Shown: positions 1-10,335 of the stretch, in pieces
How positions within the stretch are numbered: position 1 is the first letter of the stretch
Layout: every line of letters starts with the position of its first letter
From: Kappaphycus alvarezii
Lineage: Eukaryota; Rhodophyta; Florideophyceae; Gigartinales; Solieriaceae
Reading direction: 5' to 3'
Assembly (NCBI GenBank): GCA_002205965.3
Contig: NADL03000038.1
Span: 487,642 to 551,641, forward strand
DNA: 64,000 nt
The notes under the pieces: model-generated
Told to the model about the DNA's origin: nothing
Database searches by the model: none
Seen by the model: the letters and a program-made list of their open reading frames with translations, nothing else
Program-made: the position numbers and the translations under genes

Positions 1-1327
1 CCCGCTACATCTTGCCGATCGTACATCCTGAAATATAATTATCAAAGGCCAGCTACTAGCGCAGCAGCATTGGAATCAGTCAGGAGCGATGTCAAAAACT
101 TGGAAGAAAGGTTGGAAACCCGATTCGATAATCGACTTGACATGATAACCGCAGTTGGAAAGCCTTACTCTTACCATTAAGAAGAACAGTCTGGGGCCCA
201 AGGCCGCAGAAAGTCTGTTCTACTGTCACAAGCCTGGACACTTTGCAAAATAGGTGTCCTGATAATCCACATAGAAACACTCGTTGTGGAAAGTGCGGTC
301 GATATGGGCATCATGAAAGTAACTGCTGGTCTAAAGACAACAGAAAGCAAATTTATCGGACGCAAGGAGCGAGTCAGGACCAGGGATGAAAATCTTACAA
401 AACGAAAGGATCACAAAGTTGACGGATGCCGGTAACGTATCCATCGCTGAAGAGATCAGTCAAGTCAATGTGACAAAAAGGGATGGGGAAGGGAACATTT
501 TATCGAAAAACCTAGGCTAGATTATGGAATGCTGGAGCATATCCCAGCACCTGTACCTCCTCGAACCAAGAGGTCTGATCAAGTTGTTCCAGGAGTGGGA
601 GTCACTCCGGCCAAGAAGACGAAAAAGAGTAAGAAAGTTAAGAGTATCTCTAAGGACGTACTAGATATGTGAAGAGTACAATTTGGTGGCTGAGCTTGCA
701 TCCCCAACTGGGATAACGTTTGGTCAACTTTTGAGGGGCGACGCAGAGGATGCGAGAAAAGAACTCAAAAAAATTATCAGGTCTAATAAGTCCGCTAAGG
801 GTAAGAAACTGTTTCTTCAATCGGCCTCGACAGCACCAAGACGTCTTAAGCTGGTACCAGTCAAAGTATTGGGTATGAAAACCCAAGCTCTTTCGATTCG
901 GTGCTGTTCCAAACCTCATTTCAGAAACTTTGGTGACAGATCTAGGTCTCGAAATTACTCCAACGACTCGAAAAATAACTGTAGCGGATGGAACCGTCTC
1001 AAAATGCATGGGCACTGTTGACAAGGTTTCCGTGTTCTTTGGGGACTCTAAAGTTGATGTAGACTTTCTTGTCATGCCGGATCTCCCTTTCGATGCAATC
1101 ATTGGCTGCCCTACCATGGAAAGACTAGGGACATGCATTGACTTGGGCAACCAAATGGTTTCAGTTAATATTGACGGCAGAACCGTGAAGATGCCCCTGG
1201 ATTTCGACAAAAGCACGCATCCTAGATTTAAAAGAAACGGACAGTGAAGATTTCACTTCTAGCTATGACAGCGAAGATTCGAACCAACTAACACTTTCGG
1301 AAGTGGAAAAGGGTACCTCGGGGGTAA
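1..1327 (+). pseudogene. gag-protease 3' part of element 1, frameshifted
   Basis: Encodes the C-terminal part of the capsid/nucleocapsid polyprotein and the aspartic protease. Around 215-325 the remains of two CCHC zinc knuckles can be read, the second as CGKCGRYGHHESNC. The protease active site D-S-G lies near 890, where the equivalent site of element 2 reads LFDSGAVPNLIS; here an indel breaks it. The frame ends at TAA 1325-1327, which overlaps the ATG of pol by one base (TAATG). Element 2 has the same overlap. Small indels against element 2 (for example near 160, 215, 250, 665, 705, 890) break the frame repeatedly. Confidence 0.82.
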
Positions 1328-4230
1328 TGAACATGGCATGGGATTATGATTCGGGTTTGAAACAGATGACGACTGGAATTCTAGGATAAGTTTGAAACCC
1401 GAATGTGTTTCTTTTTGCGATGATATCGAATCAAAGGACAGAATTCGGAGCATGAAAGAAGATTACCTTTGCAAAGAAAATAAGAAATACGGAATTCCAT
1501 ATATGAAGATGTGAGCACGACGGAAGAGGTCCTTCAAAATATTGAGGGAGAGGATCAAGAAGAAAAAGGGCGCCAAATGGCAGAAATCCAAGGAAAAGTG
1601 CAGCACCTTCCCGCCCCCGCCTCACTGAAAATATCCGACATGTTAACATCTTCCGAAGTAATTGCATGGAGCGTTTCAGATTTAAGACAAGCAAGTGTAC
1701 CGGTTACTCACTCGTTCGAACTTACCGACACTCAACCGATTTACCACAAGCCTAGACGTCAACCGCCAAAATATGACCAATTTATCTCAGAAAATGTTAC
1801 AAGTATGCTGAAAAATGATATTATTCGACCAGTTTCATCCCCATGGTCGTTTCCAGTTGTGGTCGCACCAAAGAAGGATGGAAAGCTGCTTTTGCGTCGA
1901 TTACCGACAACTGAACCAGAGAATGATACCCGATCGATTTCCGATTCCGAACATGGAGGAGATCCTCGAGGACCTGAAGGACGGGAGATATTTCACCTCA
2001 ATTGACCTTTACACTGGCTATTGGCAGATTCCATTGGATGAAAAATGTAAGGAAAAAACAACCTTTACCAGCAAAGCCGGTACGTTCAGGTTCGAAGTGA
2101 TGCCTTTTGGTCTCATGAATGCACCAGCTACATTCCAAAGAATGATGAACGAGGTTTTGAAAGGACTTCCATTCGCAAGAGTCTATATCGATGATGTCGT
2201 CATATTCTCAGAAACATTGGATCAGCACATCTCGCACGTCAAGACAGTTGTGGAGAGGATATCGGAGTATAGCTTGAAAATTAAGTTGAGCAAATGCTTC
2301 TTTGCGAAAACTTCTATCCAATTACTCGGTCATATCGTCGACCAAGAGGGAATTAGAGTGGATCCAGAGAAAACGAAAAAATAAAGTTGGCACCAAGGCC
2401 CGCTTCAAAGACGGAGGTCCGAAGCTTCTTAGGACTGGCCTCATATTACAGAAGATTTATCAAAGATTTCGCCAAGACTGCAGCACCGTTACATGCCAGC
2501 ACTACGAAGAACGGAAAATTTTACTGGAACAAGGAAATGGAAACTGCATTTCAGGAGCTTAAAGATAAGCTATGTGTCCCCCAGTTCTCATGTACCCAGA
2601 TTTCAAGAGACCATTCGTTGTGGAGACAGATGCCTCAGAACGGTCTTTGGGTGCCGTTTTGTCCCAAAAAGATGAAAACGGAAGACTCCTGTTCAATTCG
2701 CAAGCCGAACTCTGAATGATGCGGAAAAGAGATACTCAGTCTGCGAGAAAGAAGCGCTAGCTGTCGTCTTCGCGCTGAAAAAGTTTCGCGTATACCTTTT
2801 ATCACTCGAGAAATTTGTCTTGATAACTGATCACCAGGCACTTAAAACAGCATTCCAAAAGAAGGATGTACATCACCGCTTGGCCCGATGGCTCGACATT
2901 TTCGCAGAATATCGGTTTGAAATTGTGTATAGACCCGGACGCAATAATCAGCCTGCCGATTACCTATCCCGCTTGAGGGACGCACTGATTCCAAATGAAA
3001 AAGCTTCGAGGACATCGTCGGAGTCGCCGAGTTGCAGTTGCCGAACGATAACGAGTACGAAGCTAATATTCACGGACTGATCAAATTCCTCGATGGACTA
3101 GAAATGAGAAAGGTTGATCTTGAACAGAAATTGGGTACGCAGGAATCAAAAGGCTTTTACATTGTGGAATGGGAAACTCTTCCGGCACACTAAAGCCGGT
3201 CCCCGACTAGTGGCCCCTTTGAAAGAAAGAATGAAGATCTTGAGGACTTTCCATGATGAGCTAGGGCATTGGGATCTCGAAACAACCAAAAAATTCGTAA
3301 CTGAGAGATTCTGGTGGCCCGGTATCCATAAGGACGTCTATAATTTCGTGAAAAGCTGCGACAACTGCCAAAAATTCACTCCAATACGGAAGTATAAGAC
3401 AACTCTAAGTTTTCCAGTTTCCGGTCTCTTTGAAACCTTCTCAATTGACTTGCGGGCCCGTTCAAGGAAATCTTCCGGAAACAAATATCTCCTTATAGGG
3501 GTGGAACATCTTACTGGATGGCCAATAGCAGTTGCAGAGGCAAATGCTGAGGTGGTACTGAGATTCATCGAAAAAGAAATAATTGAACCGTTTGGTCTTC
3601 CAAAAAGGATCATCTCGGATAACGCCCTTTGTTTTACTGCAACTTCACTGCTTCGTTTTTGGAAGAGAAAGGGATTCAGCTGAAGACCGTTCTCGCATAC
3701 GCTCCTATGTCCAACGGGAAAGCGGAGAGGATGGTTGGAACCATCAAACGAGCAATATCGAAAACTATGTGGAGAATGAAATCCAGTGGGAAGATGCCTT
3801 ACCAAAAGTGTTATACGGCTATCGTCGAAGAAGAGGAAGAAATGGACGCTCACCATTCGAGCTAATGTACGGAAGGGCTCCTAGAATGTTACAGAGAGAC
3901 ATGGAAACAAATATTATCGATGAAGAGAGTAGGGAAGTTGAACTACTGGCCACCGAAGGCTGGAGATCACACCGCGCGCTAACACAGACAAGAAATAAGG
4001 ATGCAGAACCTGCAGTCAGAACCTTTTCAGTTGGCTCTAAAGTACTTGTAGTACATGGAAAAGCAATGCAGCAGGCTGTGAAGTGGCCGGCCTTCCAAAC
4101 CAAGTACTCGAACCCTTGCATCGTCACGGAGGAAAGACACCCGCACTATCAGCTCTGTTCAAGCTCAGGGAAGAGATCAAGGAGGGCCATCCATGCACGT
4201 CGTCTGGTCCCTTACCATCAGAGGCCTGAA
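1327..4230 (+). pseudogene. pol of element 1: reverse transcriptase, RNase H, integrase
   Basis: Reverse transcriptase spans about 1740-2390, with the catalytic box VYIDDVVIFSE near 2190. RNase H spans about 2610-2990 (core ETDASERSLGAV near 2625 and TDHQALKTAF near 2828). Integrase starts with an H2C2 zinc finger at about 3250-3370 (HDELGHWD ... CDNC), followed by a D,D,E core at about 3435-3760 and a C-terminal GPY/F-like module ending HARRLVPYHQRP near 4220. Frameshifts near 1890, 2385, 2585, 2690, 3010 and 3665 interrupt it. From about 3670 to 5268 one frame stays open through the integrase C-terminus into the downstream module. The protein would copy the element RNA and integrate the cDNA. 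Confidence 0.88.
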
Positions 4231-5405
4231 GAATTCCTTCTCACACAGGACTATGCGCAACCACGGGGCATACTCATCTTTAACTATAGAATGATTCCTA
4301 TGGGAGGAAAAAGGGCCTGGGAATGGATCATCTCGATTACGCGGGACTACTACGAACTCCACGTAATCATCCATTTCTACATTAATATATGCCTATGTTT
4401 TCGTACGTTGAACGGACCATTGCTACCTGAAGAAGATTTCCGACTATTAATAAGAGTTCTATTTTCATTCCAAAACGGAAGGTTCACGGAAGCAGGTCCA
4501 GAGTTTGTGGAGGTAATATATCATTACTCTATAGGAAGATATGGAATGGTAGCTGCTGGAGACTTGTCGCAAACGTATCTGAATATTATCCGTCCAATTT
4601 ACGTATTTCTCAAGAACAACCAAGACGTGCGACTGAGAGGTTACGCCTTACCCCCGGATATGGAATACAGGCTGGTCCCGTATCCTCTATGGGAACCTTA
4701 CGTTTCTCCGCCACAAATTGGGAACGTTGGAGGCGGCGAGGATCCTCCTGAAGCAGTGATGATGACCAGAGGAGGACCTTCAGGAGACAACAACCCGCCC
4801 AGAAGAGGTTCCGGTCGTCCCCCGAGAGGACCTCGTGCAGGTCCCAGTACGTCAGGAGCTGGTCGCGGCCATTCATCGGGACCGTCCACCACAACTTCAT
4901 CTCTAGCTCTCCTTCACAACCATGCACAGCATACAGTCGGAAGAAGAAGATTATCTTTTTGGCTGCGCAATATCTCCGAGGATGCGAACGATGCGCAGGT
5001 CATTTCTTATTTCATGATAAGCATCTGTTTATGTTTTAGGGCGCTACATGGACCGCACTTATCTTACGAAGATTCGTTCTTGATGATGCGCGTCTTCTTT
5101 TCTTATCGCATCCATTCCTCCGGCATCTTCCAGAAGAGTTTGCATATCACATATATTTTTTCACTCTTGGAAGATTCGGAAGAGTCACGGAAGAAGAATG
5201 TATTCAACCCCACCTCGATGTTATCAAACCAATATATGAGGCTATGCTACAAAGTGAGGTACCAGTAATGCGAACCTACTTTTTAGAGCATCATATTGGT
5301 AATCAGTTGCATCCGTACCCGTTTGAGAGACCATATTTATCAATAAGACAGCGAACACTAACGGAACAGAAGAAGAGCAGTGACGACCCGGGACGTTCGC
5401 CTTGA
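4231..5405 (+). pseudogene. Post-integrase module of unknown function, two diverged repeats (element 1)
   Basis: It continues in frame from integrase with no stop. Unit A (about 4360-4710) holds ICLCFRTLNGPLLPEEDF, then HYSIGRYG, and ends VPYPLWEPYVS. A Gly/Arg/Pro/Ser-rich linker (about 4715-4960) follows. Unit B (about 4985-5405) holds ICLCFRALHGPHLSYEDS, then, after a one-base shift near 5110, FAYHIYFFTLGRFGRV and HHIGNQLHPYPFERPYL. The stop TGA (5403-5405) overlaps the polypurine tract. The same module, once, ends elements 2 and 3. I do not recognise it. It occupies the env or chromodomain position, but no signal peptide and no clear transmembrane helix is visible. Confidence 0.6.
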
Positions 5406-5416
5406 GAAAGGGGGCG
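5404..5416 (+). other. Polypurine tract of element 1
   Basis: GAGAAAGGGGGCG lies directly before the TG that opens the 3' LTR. Position and composition match a plus-strand primer. Element 2 has GCGAGGGGG in the same place. Confidence 0.7.
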
Positions 5417-5725
5417 TGTAATACAAAATGGTCCTCCCTCATGTAATACAGGAAATGGTCCTCCCTTCGTGTAATCCAGCAACCTACAACGATCCCGCCC
5501 CTAACTTCTCCCACCGTCATTTCCAAATTTACTTCCATTTTATCTAGATATTTTTATACTGTATTTACCCTCTGAATCGACCCCGAATCAAGTCCTTTTC
5601 CCTTTTAGCTTACTTCCTCCTCCAAATTCACCTTTTTTGAGAAGAAGGGCGCAAATGCACTACTGCAAAATCCCTTGCAGATTTATTTTACCTATTCCTA
5701 ATCTATAGAACCTGCCCCGGGAGCC

Positions 5726-5733
5726 TATTTAAA
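5726..5733 (+). promoter_or_regulatory. TATA-like box ahead of the U3 reading frame (element 1)
   Basis: TATTTAAA within GCCTATTTAAACCCC, about 100 bases before the first ATG of the U3 frame. The same box in the same context precedes the U3 frames of element 3 and of the reversed LTR relic. Confidence 0.5.
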
Positions 5734-5832
5734 CCCCTTTATTCCAAGTTCCAAATGTCCCCGATCATTTTACTCATCACCCCTCCCCCCAAAACACCCT
5801 ACATTGCCTCCCATTCCCCAACGTCTATCAGA

Positions 5833-6214
5833 ATGAACAACCTTCGCCCCTCCGCCCCCATCACCAAAAGCCCCCTCTCGCCCCATCAACGGCCTAGCCC
5901 TAATGAATAATGGGCCAACAGACTACGACGACTACTTCAGGAGGATGGACCGTGAGCGTGTTCGGGAGTGGGTTCGTCGGCACTTCTTGGAGGAGGCGGA
6001 GGAGGAGGAGTCAGAGGGGACTGAGTCGGACGTGGAGGGATCCGAGGATGAGGAAGACTTTGTAGCTCCGTGGGAACCGATGGTGTATAATCGTGGGAAG
6101 TTGCTGTGGGGATGGAGGGATAGTGAGGGCGTGATCGTCATCTCGGATTCTTCGGATGGGGTTGGCGCGGAGGCTGAGGGTCGCGAGGAAGGGTTGGAGG
6201 ATTTATATGTCTGA
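5833..6214 (+). CDS. U3-encoded acidic protein (element 1)
   Basis: A 103-codon frame runs from ATG 5903 to TGA 6214. The first ATG after the TATA-like box (5833) stops at 5910 in another frame; one base indel would join the two, and element 3 supports a start at the first ATG (MNNLRPS here, MDNLCPS there). The head GPTDYDDYFRRMDRERV is followed by a Glu/Asp run (EEAEEEESEGTESD) and an acidic tail. Related heads occur in the LTRs of element 3 and of the reversed relic, so the frame is conserved among LTR families. The function is unknown; acidic composition would fit a nuclear or transactivator-type role, but that is inference only. Confidence 0.55.
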
Positions 6215-6450
6215 TGAAGCCATTTATCATTCTGAGCCGTTCGAGGGAATTTTGTAGGGATTGCATTGAGAGTATGGATATTTTGGAGATTTATTTGGTT
6301 CTGATCTGAGGATAACGATTGTGAGGAGTAGATACAGATATTTTCCTTGATAATATCTTCTCCCTGGCCAATCAAATCCACAAGATGCCCTTTTATGTGT
6401 TTATGGTATTTAGTATGTTTGATTGAGACTTTAGGATTAGCCGAAAAGTC

Positions 6451-6457
6451 TATATAA
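6451..6457 (+). promoter_or_regulatory. Second TATA box in the LTR, probable genomic RNA promoter (element 1)
   Basis: TATATAA within AAAGTCTATATAAGCTG, about 300 bases before the LTR end, in the part shared by all LTRs. Element 2 has CTCTATATAAGG in the equivalent place. It is likely to drive the full-length RNA. Confidence 0.5.
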
Positions 6458-6760
6458 GCTGAGTAAAGTGCTTCCTCCTTGAGAGGTCAAGCAAGTGGGC
6501 AGACAACTGCAGGTCAAGCTCCGAGTAGTAGGAAGTTGAGAGTCAACTTCAGACCCAAGAAAACGTTTTCCTAAGCTGGTCGCAGAGCATCAGTGGTAGA
6601 CCCTGCCCCTTTTATACTTGCTTGTAGCCCTCTCAACTCTCTCCCATATACACTCTTCTGCTCGTTCAACTATACCACGGTAGCACTTTGTCGCTTGCAA
6701 CACCTTCTTCTTGGGTAGTTGGTTCTGAGTATCTCTTCACCCAACGATTTACCCCTATCA

Positions 6761-7469
6761 GGGTCTTGGTGAAGAATTGCGATGAGTGGAAAAAAAGGCC
6801 GACGAATTAGGGCGTCGGTAATGATAGGAAGAAGAGAGATTCCAGACCGAGGAAAAAAAGAACAGGTGTTTGGGGCTGCATGGAGGGGCTAGAGGGAATG
6901 AGGGCATAAGTAGAAAGTGGAGTAGGAGGTCAATCTACCAAAGGGCAGCAACGGCTTTGGGGAAGTTTTGGGTGTTTTTACTGTTGGAAGAGGGGGAAAT
7001 GTTTGGGTGGTTTACATTTGAAAGATACGTTCGGCTGAAGTTCCGGAGTTATCATAGTTATCATGGAAGATATATTCGATCTTTCGATGTGGCTTTGGGG
7101 TAAAGTAAGAGGTATTTAGTACGGTCGTGATAAGTGATATCACGGTTCGCGTAAGTGCACTAGTTACAAGAAGGGAGAACAAAATGCCTATCGTCCCAGC
7201 TCCGATGTTCTCGTCAGCATCAAGAGCTGTATCGAGGCCCCTCAATTGAAACCCCCTCTAAATGCAGTAGTTGCCCTCTTCAATATATGTCAGGGCCATC
7301 TCCAGTATGCGAAAAACAAATACGGCTCAACATATAGCTCACACTCACTAATTCGTGGGCTGGGAGCCCTGTAAACTCTTGCTGACTTCTTCCTCGAAAT
7401 TTTGGATATTGTATTACGGAAATCAGCGTCTCCACAACGGCCGTTATCATTCCAGGAAGTTCTTTCCAC
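6761..7469. other. Unassigned sequence downstream of the VHPO gene, copy 1
   Basis: No convincing gene. It contains two versions of a short dispersed motif (TTTGGGTGTTTTTACTGTTGG near 6967 and TTTGGGTGGTTTACATTTG near 7003), each preceded by a G/A run. The stretch is repeated at 35461-36169 and 63081-63791 with a few base changes. Confidence 0.6.
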
Positions 7470-9104
7470 TCACAATAAGAGATCGTCCCGTCATCCCCTC
7501 CCGGAATAAACGCAAATTCCCTTGCCGCCCTGTACGCAATCTGGGACCCGACAATGTCGCCTCCAATCGAATCAAATCTCCAATGCACTCCGTTGAATAC
7601 TCGCGAGTCCTGGTTCTGCTGAATACAGTCCTCAAGCGTGAGCGTCTGTGTGACCACTCTACGGGGCTCGTTTGTGAATCCGTCAATGTCACACCGTTGA
7701 ACTCGTCCGAGGTAAAATTCAAACTAACCGCCTCCGGAGCCATTCCCAACACATCTGCCAAAGTCTGGAAGGCAGCAGTCCCAAACGTGGAGTGGCCTGA
7801 TGGGTAGGCAGGGAAGTCTGGATTCAACCCCACGCACTTTGGAACTGTGTCCGGGTTGATGTTACTGAAAGGAACCCCGAACGGACTCCAATCTGTATCC
7901 GGCTCCACTGTATCCCTCCGAATCCCGAGCGTTGGCCTCCACAGATCGTACTCAAACTTCCAAAACCACGCCGCGATCCCAGCGTCCGCCATGGCCCCAT
8001 TTACAGCAGTCAGTGCCCTCAACTGGTTTTTCGAAGGAGAGTTTGTAAAGTTCCGGAACTGCGAGCACCACTTGCAAGTAAAGTCTCGGAGGTACGCCGA
8101 TTTCTGGCATGCCATCATACCCCCAGAAAGTGCCCAGCTCGTTGAGGAGCAAATCATCTGAAAATGTCATGTTGTTACATTGGCCGGTCTCTCTGACCTC
8201 CGTCAAGTTGCTCCGATACTCCTGGGATAAAAGGGCAGGAGGAGGGGCCAGGAAGGCATCCCTGGTAACGTTGCGGATTACAAACGGCGTCACTGACCCC
8301 CAGAAGCGCCCAAAGTTTGGCTGCGTGCCTGTCTCATTGGTGACAATGTTGAAGTTCGGATCGGGCTGATGGAATGGAGCCTCAAAAGTGAATATGTCAT
8401 CCAGCTGATCGCGGTTGGATCCGTCAGAACTGCGCGAGCTGACCCAAGCATCCCGCCACTAGTTGACCAAAGTACCGAGACTCGGCTCGAACACCGCTTG
8501 TTCCGCCTCGTTGAACTACGCTAATGGCTTCATCGGAGCGAGTAAGAGACTCCTAGCAGCGTAGTAGGCGGCTGATAGCGATGCAATCGACACTGGCGCT
8601 GAACCAGTGCGTTGGAGTTGCTTGGGTTGCGAAAAAGCATCCGTAGTTTCACGAACCAATTGTTCAGCATGCTGACGAAGCACCTCTTGGGCTCTTCCCC
8701 TGATCTTAGGATCGAACGGTTGGTGCATAGGGCGTAGGCATCGTGAGCAGAGAAGAAAATGATGGCCATGGCACGGGAGGTGCGAGTAGGTCCACCATGC
8801 TCCGGGGACGGGTCTCTCGGCTTCCAGCGGGGGAGTGTAGTCGAGTTGTATGATATTGGCGGTGAGGTGGCCAACGCCTTCGATGGATACGGGCCTTTGG
8901 CAGGTGCCTAGAGGGTTTCGCCGTGCAGACGAAACCGGCGTTGCAGTCAGAGATGGAGAAACATTGCTCACCTACGGTACCCTGCCGATTTGGGGGCAGA
9001 ACCGGGCTGAGGGAAGGCCGTGCGCTTGAGAATGGGCCTGATGCCGTTGGGAAGGTTAGGAGAAGGGAAATGATAAGCTCGATGAAGAATAAAGCGTGAT
9101 TCAT
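7470..9104 (-). pseudogene. Vanadium-dependent haloperoxidase, copy 1, multiply frameshifted
   Basis: Same gene as at 36170-37812. The N-terminus is intact here: ATG at 9104 opens a hydrophobic signal peptide (MNHALFFIELIISLLL). Further on more than ten small indels against copy 2 break the frame, for example near 8977, 8921, 8815, 8710, 8648, 8582, 8545, 8451, 8026, 7688 and 7486. The PAP2-type motifs remain readable in separate frames: WKFEYDLWRP near 7970, YPSGHST near 7800 and GVHWRFD near 7585. The surrounding sequence matches copy 2 well. Either this copy has decayed or the consensus is poor here. Confidence 0.9.
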
Positions 9105-10099
9105 CTCTGGTAACGGAGTGGTGGACCCTTTAGATTAACAAGAGGGAGGCAATACGAAAATGGCTTCAAGTCTGCTTCTCTGTTTGTTTCGGGAAAGTAC
9201 GAAGATGAACGAGAGCGAATAATCGGGTTCGGATGATGGAGTGAGTGCATGGCAGACGAATGCTGACGGAAGGCTCCTTTAATAGACGAAGAGTGTGGTG
9301 TGTTGTGCTGAACGGCATGTTTCAATTGCATGCGGTATGCAGCCGCGGAGCGATGAAAGGATGTAAACTAACTGGGGTGATTGAGAGAGGTTTGCGATGG
9401 AGGAATGTTGATTTACCTAACGCATTGGTGGACTGTTTACAGGCGCCGTGGGCTGCGGCTGGCGACTGGTAGAGCGAGTATCTGTGCAAGGAAGCGTCTG
9501 AAGGTATCAGACGCGGGTACAGAAGGGCAGCGTGCTTTGTTGATGAAGAGAAATGCGCACCGTAGTTTCCACAGCATTGGTAGAGAGTTGACCAGTGTGC
9601 AGTAGAACCTGGCCGGATCGGTACGGATAGGTGTTTAAGTGGTGGAAATCGGTGGAGAAGGATGGAAACTTTGGGTGTTTTAATGATTGAAAAATAAGGT
9701 CGGCTGTCATCCCGGATAACACTGGTATGTGGAGAAGGTGACTATACTGGTTTTCTTGCGCGATATGCGAAAAGTACAACAACTTAATTGAGTTCCTAAG
9801 CTCTCTTCACTTCGCCGAAAAACCTGGTTCACAAAGACTGGGAAAGGGAAAGCGGGGTTCATTTACTGTGGTGGTAAATCTTTACGAGTTGTAAGTATGG
9901 CACAGAAGCGTGCGGAAGGTATTCAGAAATTAACTACGAATGCGGGCGGCGGGTGGAAACTTGTCGCGCCTGCATCACTTCGAGACTAAACGCAAAACGG
10001 GGAACAAAGTCGCGGTGCACATTTACTGTAATGGAGACGTCAACTAAAACCCGCAAGGTGGCTGTCAAGGCAATTTAAAATCATTACTGTAAGAGAAAG
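9105..10099. other. VHPO upstream region and gene remnant, copy 1
   Basis: Holds the VHPO leader, one copy of the dispersed motif (TTTGGGTGTTTTAATGATTG near 9672) and, at about 9875-9995, a coding-like plus-strand stretch reading MAQKRAEGIQKLTTNAGGG. The same stretch is paralogous to 20150-20255, where it reads MAQKHAAGIHKLTTNAGGG. No complete gene is visible. Confidence 0.5.
9277..9284 (-). promoter_or_regulatory. Possible TATA-like box upstream of the VHPO gene
   Basis: TATTAAAG on the minus strand, about 175 bases upstream of the VHPO start codon, followed by a pyrimidine-rich leader. Only position and composition support it. Confidence 0.2.
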
Positions 10100-10335
10100 A
10101 TGCGGCGTGCGCAAGAGGAATGAGCAGCCCATTCGCGACACTTCATGGCGTGGATATAACCGACCACATCTTCCATGCCTTAAAATAACCAAAAATTCCC
10201 CCCCTTCATGGCATAAATTACATGCGGCAAAGCAATCCTGCGACCGCAAAACATTGGTGCCCCGTACAAGGGAAAGCCTTTGTTGTTGCACTGTTTAAGA
10301 ACTGTGAGGCCAGTTGTGTCCCGAGGATTTGGGAT
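10100..10335 (+). pseudogene. Small Cys-rich reading frame, disrupted by insertion (copy 1)
   Basis: Counterpart of the intact 59-codon frame at 38809-38988. In copy 1 codon 8 is a stop (TGT to TGA near 10121), a 54-bp insert with a 9-bp duplication sits at 10150-10212, and several single-base indels follow. Confidence 0.4.
10150..10203 (-). mobile_element. 54-bp MITE-like insertion private to copy 1
   Basis: Flanked by CTTCATGGC at 10141-10149 and 10204-10212; copy 2 has a single CTTCATGGC (near 38850) and no insert. Read on the minus strand it starts with a G run, then TTTTTGGTTATTTTAAGGCA and GGAAGATGTGGTCGG. This aligns with the first half of the 106-bp insert at 43545-43650. Confidence 0.65.

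Larger units (their letters stand above)
1..6760 (+). mobile_element. Ty3/gypsy LTR retrotransposon, element 1 (left end outside window)
   Basis: Gag zinc knuckles, aspartic protease, reverse transcriptase, RNase H, integrase, an extra post-integrase module, a polypurine tract and a 3' LTR follow in Ty3/gypsy order. The LTR ends ACCCCTATCA at 6760, immediately before array sequence that is continuous in copy 2 (35449-35470), so the element inserted into the tandem unit. The expected target duplication is GGGTC (6761-6765); its partner lies left of the window. The internal region from about 60 to 3760 is nearly identical to element 2 (21540-25260), which implies recent amplification. Many 1-2 base indels break the frames. 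Confidence 0.92.
5417..6760 (+). repeat. 3' LTR of element 1 (1344 bp, long class)
   Basis: Starts TGTAATAC and ends ACCCCTATCA (TG...CA). The last roughly 350 bases match the LTRs of elements 2 and 3 and the reversed LTR relic. The 5' two thirds (U3) carries a TATTTAAA box, an acidic reading frame and then a second TATATAA box. It is more than twice the length of the element 2 LTRs. Confidence 0.85.

Noticed and set aside
4610..4927. Minus-strand frames opposite the post-integrase linker
   Set aside because: Antisense shadow of a low-complexity Gly/Arg/Pro region.
4231..5405. Post-integrase module as an env gene
   Set aside because: No signal peptide, no clear transmembrane helix and no splice-acceptor evidence; the frame is continuous with integrase. 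Position alone does not support env.
7355..8369. Plus-strand open frames across the haloperoxidase (also 36102-36846)
   Set aside because: They lie antisense to the VHPO and carry no motif of their own.
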